The position numbers were made by a program, and so were the translations under genes. A model generated the notes under the pieces. The model was not told where the DNA came from. It saw only the letters and a list, made by a program, of their open reading frames with translations, and searched no databases. A stretch of 30,489 nucleotides of DNA from Crocosphaera sp038442745 (lineage in GTDB: Bacteria; Cyanobacteriota; Cyanobacteriia; Cyanobacteriales; Microcystaceae): contig NZ_JARVCN010000276.1 in the NCBI RefSeq assembly GCF_038442745.1, positions 1 to 30,489 on the forward strand, in the 5' to 3' direction. Numbering within the stretch: position 1 is the first letter of the stretch; each line of letters opens with the position of its first letter. Below, piece by piece: positions 1 to 30,489 of the stretch.

Positions 1-48
1 ATTTCATCCCCATGTCTGAAGCCAGGGGCTTTCATGCTCCGATTTTCG
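1..48. mobile_element. Edge of a probable IS200/IS605-type element, or a derivative of one, inside ptxD
   Basis: The ptxD reading frame loses all family similarity here. On the minus strand the new sequence contains the hairpin CCCC-TGGC-TTCA-GACA-T-GGGG with a bulged T, and a CCGA-AAA-TCGG palindrome at the boundary. Imperfect subterminal hairpins of this kind are typical of IS200/IS605 elements and their non-autonomous derivatives. The ptxD sequence abutting it on the minus strand ends TTTAC, and TTAC is the known target of the related ISHp608, so this may be the left end of an element extending leftward. The plus strand also reads openly up to a stop at 85-87 and could instead be the tail of a tnpB. 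Too little is in the window to choose. The window edge could itself be a contig break at a repeat. Confidence 0.5.
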
Positions 49-920
49 GTAAAAAAAGTAGAAGTGCGATTGTTCAATAAGGATGGAGGAATCTGCTGTG
101 GACGGTCTTTTCTAGCCCAATCTTCCATTTCAAAAACATCCGCTGCATACCCTGCTAAATGTCCCGAATTAATAGCTTGACTGACCGCTTCTTCGTCCAC
201 CACTGAACCCCGACAGGGATTGATTAAATAACTACCAGGAGGCATTTGAGCAATGGTATTAGGGTTGATTAAATGAAATGTCTCAGGTTGCAAGGGAACA
301 TTGAGAATTAGATATTTACTTTGTTTTAGTAATGATTGCCAAGAAAGTTTCTCAATCTTCCAAGTTCTCTCTAACTCAGCATCGAGAGGAATAGGATCAC
401 AATAAAACAAATTTGAGTCAAAACCGGCCAATCTTTGAGCCAAAGCTTTACCTAATTGACCCATACCTACAATACCGATATTTTGATTTTCTAACCCTGT
501 ACTGTATAGTTGCGATCGCCAACCTTGAAATTGACCACTACGAACGAGATCGTCTCCTTCCAACATTCTACGGCCGAGATTAATTAATAAACCTACTGTT
601 AGCTCTGCGGTGGGTGCAGCCAGTAATTCGGGGACAATGGTAAACCAAATTTTTCGTTGGGTACAGGCTGCCACATCAAAGTTATCGTACCCTCGTAAGG
701 CTCCTGCAATCACTTTTAACTGGGGACAGGCGGCTAAAAACTGGTCATCGATAGAGTCTGGCATAAACACCATCAACCCTTCGGCTTTTTCGGCACGACG
801 GATAATTTCCGTGCGACTGATTGTTTCTTTGCTTTGGTTGGCAATGACGGTGGTGCGATCGCTTAATAGATCGATAATTTCTGGGTGTACCCAATGGGTG
901 ATAACAACTGTTGGCTTCAT
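1..920 (-). pseudogene. ptxD: Phosphite dehydrogenase PtxD, 3' end disrupted
   Basis: This is an NAD-dependent phosphonate (phosphite) dehydrogenase of the D-2-hydroxyacid dehydrogenase superfamily, which oxidises phosphite to phosphate in the cytoplasm. The N-terminus reads MKPTVVITHWVHPEIIDLL, as in PtxD proteins. Further family marks are FMPDSIDD, the Rossmann loop G152-M-G-Q-L-G157, the NPCRGSVVDE motif with catalytic Arg237, and the AADVFEMEDW motif with Glu266. Numbering matches the Pseudomonas stutzeri enzyme exactly at these residues. Similarity ends after Phe-Phe-Thr291. The expected next residues are Pro-His, where His is the catalytic base (His292 in P. stutzeri), but Glu-Asn-Arg-Ser follows. 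About 45 C-terminal residues of a usual ~336 are missing. The frame stays open to the window edge, so a chimeric product is possible but should be inactive. The start codon overlaps the ptxC stop as ATGA, indicating translational coupling. Confidence 0.85.
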
Positions 921-1729
921 ATTTCAATAAATTTTTCACGGAGAAAATTACTTAAGGTATCAACTAAAGTCACCATCAGTAAGACGACAATTAATAAAGC
1001 AGAAACTTCCTCGTATTTGAGTAAACGTAATGCGCCGATAATTTCAAAACCTATCCCTCCTGCACCAACAGCACCTAATACCATAGAAGCTCGGAAATTG
1101 TATTCCCAACGATAAAAAGCAACATCTGCCATTTGCGGAAACACTTGGGGTAAGATACTATGCCAAATGATTTGTAGTTCGTTGGCTCCAACTGCTCGCG
1201 CAGCTTCAACCGGAGCTTCGTCGGTATGTTCGATAGCTTCGGCAAAAAATTTACCCACCATCCCCACCGAATGTAATCCCAGTGCTAATACCCCTGGAAG
1301 TGTGCCAAACCCTACTGCTGCCACCAAAATAATGCCCAAAATAAGTTCTGGTACCGCTCTGGTAATGTTTAGTATCATCCTAGCTATCCAGAAACCTACG
1401 GGATGGGGAGTGGTATTTTTAGCTGCTAAAAAAGCGATGTGAAGGGATAAAGCGATCGCTAGGGCGGTTCCTGCGATACTCATGGCAATGGTATCTATTA
1501 ACGGCTCGATCCAGTCTTTAGCACGGGTAAAATCGGGGGGTAACATTTCGGCCAACATTCCGAAAAAATCGGGGATTCCTTGGGAAATTCGCTCTAAATC
1601 CAGTAAGCCAACCAAGACAAAACTAAGAGCAACAATGGCTCCTACCAGAGAAATTTTGACTAACAATTCTAACCAAATTCTCTGTTGTCGTCGTAAAACC
1701 CCATCGTATTCTTTTCTCGAAGTTGTCAT
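917..1729 (-). CDS. ptxC: Phosphite ABC transporter permease PtxC (PhnE-like)
   Basis: This is the membrane-spanning subunit of a phosphite/phosphonate importer of the PhnE family, about 270 residues, the usual size. A hydrophobic segment follows the charged N-terminus (ISLVGAIVALSFVLVGLL) and others occur through the protein. The BPD-transport EAA loop is clear (EAARAVGANELQIIWHSILPQ) and would contact the ATPase. There are two in-frame starts, at 1735 and 1729. The Shine-Dalgarno GAGGT at 1736-1740 touches the first ATG with no spacer but lies 6 nt before the second, so I chose 1729 (MTTSRKEY). The ptxC stop shares bases with the ptxD start. Adjacency to ptxD makes phosphite the likely substrate. 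From sequence alone a general phosphonate permease (PhnE) cannot be excluded. Confidence 0.9.
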   Translation of the reverse strand: MTTSRKEYDGVLRRQQRIWLELLVKISLVGAIVALSFVLVGLLDLERISQGIPDFFGMLAEMLPPDFTRAKDWIEPLIDTIAMSIAGTALAIALSLHIAFLAAKNTTPHPVGFWIARMILNITRAVPELILGIILVAAVGFGTLPGVLALGLHSVGMVGKFFAEAIEHTDEAPVEAARAVGANELQIIWHSILPQVFPQMADVAFYRWEYNFRASMVLGAVGAGGIGFEIIGALRLLKYEEVSALLIVVLLMVTLVDTLSNFLREKFIEI

Positions 1730-1735
1730 CTGCAT

Positions 1736-1740
1736 ACCTC
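1736..1740 (-). promoter_or_regulatory. Ribosome binding site of ptxC
   Basis: GAGGT on the minus strand directly abuts an upstream ATG at 1735 but is 6 nt from the ATG at 1729. This spacing favours the downstream start. Confidence 0.55.
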
Positions 1741-1759
1741 GGTTGATTTTTTGAGAAGA

Positions 1760-2680
1760 TTATTTGCTCAACTGAGCGAAATCTAAATCGAGAATTGCGC
1801 CTAATTCGCGCACCACGTCATAGTCTTGGTCTTGGATGGGGTCAAACCCTTGGGCTTTAAAAGGTTTAAGCACTTCTGGATCTTCCAATTCTGTAAAAGC
1901 TTGACTGATTTTTGTTTTCAGTTCAGGATCGAGATCAGAACGCATTGTCCAGGGATATTGAGGATAAGGCTTGGATTCAGCAATTATTACCACTTTATCT
2001 GGATCGATTGTTCCTTTTTCTACTAAGGATTCAAAAATAGGTTGACTTAAGCCTCCTGCTTGAGCGTTACCTTTTTCTACTGCAAGGGCGACAGCATCGT
2101 GTGCGCCTAAAAATACCTCCTCGTAGTTTTCTTTAACTTTCAATCCCTGTTCCGCTAACATGGATTTGGGAATTAAATGGCTAGAAGTGGATGCTTGGTC
2201 GCCGTAAGCCATTGTTTTGTCGGCAATGTCTTCAAAGCTGTCTATTCCTGCTTCTTTATTGCCGATAATCACCGCTTTATAAGTAGCGGAACCATCTTTA
2301 TTCATGGCGGCAAAGGCTTCGATGTTGCTCTTGGTTTTTGCAAGCACATAGGAAAGGGGACCAAAATAAGCTAAGTCTAAGCGTCCTTTACTAGCTGCTT
2401 CTATCATCGAAGAGTAATCTGTACTGACAAATAATTCTACTTCTTTGTCTAATTGAGATTCTAGATAAGCTTCTAGTTTTTCATTGTTTTGAATGACGGT
2501 ACTGGCTGATTCATCAGGTAAAAGAGCAACCACTAATTTACTGGGATTTGATGTAGTAGCGTTGCTATTAGAGTCGGTTTCTGAATTAGATTGATTAACC
2601 GAAGGATTACCACAGCCAACCAAAGCTAATAACGCTGTTAATCCTATGGCACTTAAACTGTTTTTAATGCTGAAAGTCAT
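1760..2680 (-). CDS. ptxB: Phosphite-binding lipoprotein PtxB (PhnD-like)
   Basis: This is the periplasmic substrate-binding component of the importer, from the phosphate/phosphite/phosphonate-binding PhnD family, 306 residues. The N-terminus is a lipoprotein signal: charged start, hydrophobic core AIGLTALLALVGC, and lipobox L-V-G-C, so it should be lipid-anchored. A Ser/Asn-rich linker follows, then the binding fold starting LVVALLPDESAS. Typical PhnD-family segments are FVSTDYSSMIEAASKGRLDLAYFGPLSYVLA and FLGAHDAVALAVEKGNAQAGGL. It lies between the ATPase and permease genes, 49 nt after ptxA and 24 nt before ptxC. A good Shine-Dalgarno (GAGGAGT) precedes the start. Binding preference is inferred from ptxD linkage, since phosphonate-binding paralogues look alike. 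Confidence 0.92.
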   Translation of the reverse strand: MTFSIKNSLSAIGLTALLALVGCGNPSVNQSNSETDSNSNATTSNPSKLVVALLPDESASTVIQNNEKLEAYLESQLDKEVELFVSTDYSSMIEAASKGRLDLAYFGPLSYVLAKTKSNIEAFAAMNKDGSATYKAVIIGNKEAGIDSFEDIADKTMAYGDQASTSSHLIPKSMLAEQGLKVKENYEEVFLGAHDAVALAVEKGNAQAGGLSQPIFESLVEKGTIDPDKVVIIAESKPYPQYPWTMRSDLDPELKTKISQAFTELEDPEVLKPFKAQGFDPIQDQDYDVVRELGAILDLDFAQLSK

Positions 2681-2690
2681 GGTTACTTAA

Positions 2691-2697
2691 ACTCCTC
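2691..2697 (-). promoter_or_regulatory. Ribosome binding site of ptxB
   Basis: GAGGAGT on the minus strand lies about 10 nt before the ptxB ATG at 2680. It is the strongest Shine-Dalgarno in the operon and suggests high expression of the binding protein relative to the ATPase, whose start has no evident Shine-Dalgarno. Confidence 0.6.
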
Positions 2698-2729
2698 AAA
2701 AGGAATAATTATTGAATCAAAAAATCAAT

Positions 2730-3479
2730 TTAGGATGTTGTTGTTAAAGGCAAATTTTTATAAATTTCCTCTAACCCAAAGGATTTTAGTTCTTTGGGAC
2801 CACCATCAAACACGACTTTTCCTTGCGCTACCCCAAGAATTCGGTCTGCATACTCTATGGCTAACTCAACTTGATGTAAACTAACTAAGAGTCCTAGTCC
2901 GTCTTCACGACAAATTTGGCGCAAAAAAGATAGCACTTTGCGAGAACTAGCGGGATCTAAACTTGCTACTGGTTCATCGGCTAAAATAAATTGTGGCTGT
3001 TGTGCTAATGCTCTGGCAATACCAATTCTCTGTTTTTCCCCTCCACTAAGTGCTTTGACTGGATTTAAAGCTTTGTTGAATAATCCAACTCTTTCGAGAC
3101 AATCTAAAGCCAAATAACGTTCTTTTTTGGGCAGAGGAAGCAAACTACGGATAGTAGAATAATAGGCTAAACGTCCGAGGAGAACGTTTTGCAAAGCGGT
3201 ATTGCGTTCAATTAGTTGGTGTTGTTGAAAAATAGTTCCTGTACGCCTACGATGTTCTCGTAGCACTTTTGGGTTTTTGATGTCCCCTAAACCTTCCACT
3301 AGAATTCGACCGGTGGTGGGTGCAGTTAGATAATTAATACATCCCAACAAGGTGGATTTTCCAGCTCCTGAAGAGCCTAAAAGCACCGTAAATTCCCCTC
3401 GAGCTAATTCCACAGAAACCCCTTCTACAGCCACAAAGCCATTAGGGTAAGTTACCCCCACGTTCTCTAAAAAGATCAT
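2730..3479 (-). CDS. ptxA: Phosphite ABC transporter ATPase PtxA (PhnC-like)
   Basis: This is the cytoplasmic ATP-hydrolysing subunit of the phosphite importer, PhnC family, 249 residues. Visible motifs in order: Walker A G35-SSGAGK-S42, Q-loop around Gln85, ABC signature L144-SGGEKQ-150, Walker B FILADE ending Glu169, D-loop SLD 173-175, and the switch histidine His202. All catalytic motifs are intact. It is the first gene of the operon and is followed by its binding protein and permease. No clear Shine-Dalgarno precedes the ATG, but the first residues (MIFLENVGVTYPNG) match a normal PhnC N-terminus, so the start is credible. Linkage to ptxD argues for phosphite rather than general phosphonate transport. 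Confidence 0.92.
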   Translation of the reverse strand: MIFLENVGVTYPNGFVAVEGVSVELARGEFTVLLGSSGAGKSTLLGCINYLTAPTTGRILVEGLGDIKNPKVLREHRRRTGTIFQQHQLIERNTALQNVLLGRLAYYSTIRSLLPLPKKERYLALDCLERVGLFNKALNPVKALSGGEKQRIGIARALAQQPQFILADEPVASLDPASSRKVLSFLRQICREDGLGLLVSLHQVELAIEYADRILGVAQGKVVFDGGPKELKSFGLEEIYKNLPLTTTS

Positions 3480-3537
3480 TAGCTTAAACTGTTAAAGTCC
3501 ATTTTGGATTGGGTTTATTAATTAGTCCCCACATTCG

Positions 3538-3578
3538 ATAATAAAAAATTATCAGTCCTATTTCAAGGAAAGATTAAG
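3538..3578 (-). promoter_or_regulatory. Predicted promoter of the ptx operon with Pho-box-like octamer
   Basis: On the minus strand there is a -35 hexamer TTGAAA (3561-3566), a 17-bp spacer and a -10 hexamer TATTAT (3538-3543), each matching the sigma70 consensus at 5 of 6 bases. Just upstream, CTTAATCT (3571-3578) fits the cyanobacterial Pho-box unit (Py-TTAA-Py-Py-T/A). The next unit at an 11-bp step, CTTGAAAT, overlaps the -35 but is degenerate. This would give a leader of about 50 nt before ptxA. Control by phosphate starvation through PhoB is expected for ptx genes, but the box here is not a clean tandem. Confidence 0.5.
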
Positions 3579-3603
3579 AGTTAAAGAATTATTCTCTTTT
3601 TTC

Positions 3604-3624
3604 GGCTGATGGCTGATAGCTGAA
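3604..3624. repeat. Short tandem heptamer repeat
   Basis: Three consecutive 7-mers read GGCTGAT, GGCTGAT, AGCTGAA. Short tandemly repeated heptamers of this style are a known feature of cyanobacterial intergenic DNA. The array sits just upstream of the predicted ptx promoter, and copy-number change there could alter spacing to upstream regulators. Confidence 0.5.
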
Positions 3625-3757
3625 CACTTACAAACTAGCCAGTTTTATCGCCTGGTTACTATAGTTATTTATTAATCTTATTTTCAGGTATTAGTTAGCT
3701 TAAATTAAGCTTGGGGATTAATATTAGAATCATCTGTCAAATAATGAGGAAACCATT

Positions 3758-3964
3758 ATGAGATTCACCAATGGATTAGCTCTTTTTTTAATTCTTTTTG
3801 TCGCTGTCGGTTGTAATAAGTAGGTGGGCATAAAAACACATGAACTAGCTAGTCGGATTTTTGAAGACGAATATGATTTGGCGATGGCTGTAATTGAGAG
3901 TGTGGAAACTCGCGCACAAGGATCACAACATAGCACAGAACGCTTGCTATTTAATTCTCCCTAG
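3758..3964 (+). pseudogene. Miniature lipoprotein frame, probably a gene broken by an early stop
   Basis: GAGGA (3746-3750) lies 7 nt before an ATG that reads M-RFTNGLALFLILFVAVGCNK and then TAG (3821-3823). The peptide is a textbook lipoprotein signal with lipobox A-V-G-C, but only Asn-Lys follow the cysteine. The same frame continues after the TAG for another 46 codons (VGIKTHELASRIFEDEYDL onward) to a TAG at 3962. This looks like a small lipoprotein of about 68 residues interrupted by one nonsense codon. Alternatively the 21-residue product is real and the downstream frame is chance. I do not recognise a family. Confidence 0.35.
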
Positions 3965-4085
3965 CTACTAATCATAAACGATTCAATCATCATCACCAAT
4001 TATGAAAAGGGTTGATTTTTTAGTCAACGCATATTCTGAAACCTTGGTTTGATCCGTTTTTTCCAATTCTTGTCACCCCGTCAAT

Positions 4086-4117
4086 CCCGACACTCACCCT
4101 ATCGGGTAGAGTGCGGG
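4086..4117. terminator. Strong hairpin just after the giant gene
   Basis: Three stacked helices, CCCG/CGGG, CACTC/GAGTG and ACCC/GGGT, are separated by single bulged adenines and closed by a TATC loop. It lies 20-50 nt after the stop of the giant minus-strand gene and could stop transcription or protect the 3' end of the 26-kb mRNA before ptxA. No U-run follows on the minus strand, so it is not a canonical intrinsic terminator. It could instead be a relic end of an IS200/IS605-like or palindrome-type element. Confidence 0.45.
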
Positions 4118-4133
4118 GCTTCCCAACGAAAAG

Positions 4134-30065
<25,932 letters not shown>

Positions 30066-30099
30066 GGTAATTAGGAAACAATTTATGCAGGAACGGATG

Positions 30100-30132
30100 G
30101 AGTTATATATCTACAAAATAGATACATAACTC
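30100..30132. promoter_or_regulatory. Inverted repeat in the leader of the giant gene
   Basis: Arms of 14 bp, GAGTTATATATCTA and TAGATACATAACTC, flank a 5-nt CAAAA spacer with a single mismatch. The repeat lies 35-67 bp before the start codon. It could be an operator for a dimeric regulator or an mRNA leader hairpin. Confidence 0.5.
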
Positions 30133-30346
30133 AACAGAAATATTTAGGGTAAATAACAGCTTTTTGGAACAGCAAACGAAAACTTTGTAAGAAAATTATG
30201 ACATCACTTGCTATCGCAATAGTTGACTCTAAACTCTTAATTTAGAGAATAGGACTTAGGGAATTTTAGAACAGGGAGCAGAAAGTTAATCCTTAATAAA
30301 CCTAAGTTCGGTGTTAGGAGTTAAGTCTTTTTTGAGGAGATGATAG

Positions 30347-30469
30347 ATGTTTGAGACTCCTGAACTTAACGAGGTAATCTGCGGAGGTTTCCTGGTTATG
30401 GTAATGCTCAGTAATAGATTTCCTATACATTTTCTTAAGTACCTAAGCAAAATTAATTGTATAGTTTGA
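30347..30469 (+). CDS. Hypothetical small ORF, 40 residues, divergent from the giant gene
   Basis: The frame starts MFETPELNEVICGGFLVMVM and has GAGGAG at 30334-30339, 7 nt before the ATG. The product has a short hydrophobic stretch but no recognisable family. It may be chance; the good Shine-Dalgarno is the only support. Confidence 0.2.
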   Translation: MFETPELNEVICGGFLVMVMLSNRFPIHFLKYLSKINCIV

Positions 30470-30489
30470 GCCAAAGTGTTTGAGAATAT

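Larger units (their letters stand above)
3480..4133. other. Intergenic region between ptxA and the giant gene
   Basis: This 654-bp stretch has no intact large gene. It holds the ptx promoter (3538-3578), a heptamer repeat (3604-3624), a 15-bp palindrome with 7-bp arms AGCTTAA/TTAAGCT (3697-3711), a plus-strand miniature lipoprotein frame (3758-3964), a small hairpin GTTGA/TCAAC with an 8-nt T-rich loop near 4010-4028, and a strong hairpin at 4086-4117. The flanking genes are both on the minus strand. Confidence 0.7.
30066..30489. other. Upstream region of the giant gene
   Basis: This 424-bp region has no convincing gene. It holds an inverted repeat at 30100-30132 and a 40-codon plus-strand frame at 30347-30469. 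On the minus strand a weak TTGAGT plus ATATAT pair (18-bp spacing) overlaps the inverted repeat. I found no confident promoter. Confidence 0.5.

Noticed and set aside
610..1754. Plus-strand frames opposite ptxC and ptxD
   Set aside because: The minus-strand genes have clear family motifs; these are shadows.
3730..3936. Minus-strand 68-codon frame in the intergenic region
   Set aside because: No Shine-Dalgarno and no recognisable protein. The plus strand has the better-supported lipoprotein frame.
30286..30474. Minus-strand 62-codon frame upstream of the giant gene
   Set aside because: No clear ribosome binding site and no recognisable domain. Composition looks like chance in AT-rich DNA.

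Overview
The window looks cyanobacterial. It is AT-rich and carries the HIP1 octamer GCGATCGC at 512, 855, 1452, 4368, 11440 and 11746. It also has a heptameric short tandem repeat typical of cyanobacteria at 3604-3624, and giant-exoprotein domains (DUF4347, RTX, PKD) common in that phylum. All large genes are on the minus strand. A marine or coastal cyanobacterium is plausible because phosphite loci are known from Prochlorococcus and Trichodesmium, but I cannot name the genus.

Region 1 (1-3578) is a phosphite uptake and oxidation operon, ptxA-ptxB-ptxC-ptxD, read right to left. It encodes an ABC ATPase, a phosphite-binding lipoprotein, a permease and a phosphite dehydrogenase. A sigma70-like promoter with a Pho-box-like octamer lies upstream of ptxA. 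ptxD matches the family up to residue 291, with Arg237 and Glu266 present. The homology then stops within a few bases of position 49, just before the catalytic histidine, and is replaced by sequence resembling an IS200/IS605-type end with its subterminal hairpin. The operon could still import phosphite, but its dehydrogenase appears broken, unless the edge is an assembly artefact.

Region 2 (3480-4133) has no intact large gene. It holds the ptx promoter, the heptamer repeat, a plus-strand miniature lipoprotein reading frame that stops two codons after its lipobox cysteine, and a strong hairpin just after the giant gene.

Region 3 (4134-30065) is one uninterrupted 8643-codon gene, 85% of the window. 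From the N-terminus the protein contains: a DUF4347 domain with a His/Cys pair reminiscent of clan CD proteases; RTX block 1; a long unrecognised beta-rich part; RTX blocks 2 and 3; a metzincin-like zinc-protease motif; a long hydrophobic repeat region with two EF-hand-like loops; RTX block 4; more beta-rich haemolysin-like sequence; two related beta-sandwich-like domains; a glycine-rich island with a run of 12 glycines; a lactonase-type beta-propeller interrupted by a PA14-like domain; 14-15 Ig/PKD-like repeats; and a C-terminal RTX module present twice. It is probably a surface or secreted calcium-dependent adhesin or multi-enzyme scaffold exported by a type I system, though no exporter gene is in the window.

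Region 4 (30066-30489) is the leader of the giant gene. It has a 14-bp-arm inverted repeat and, on the plus strand, a doubtful 40-codon reading frame. I see no functional link between the phosphite operon and the giant protein beyond shared orientation.
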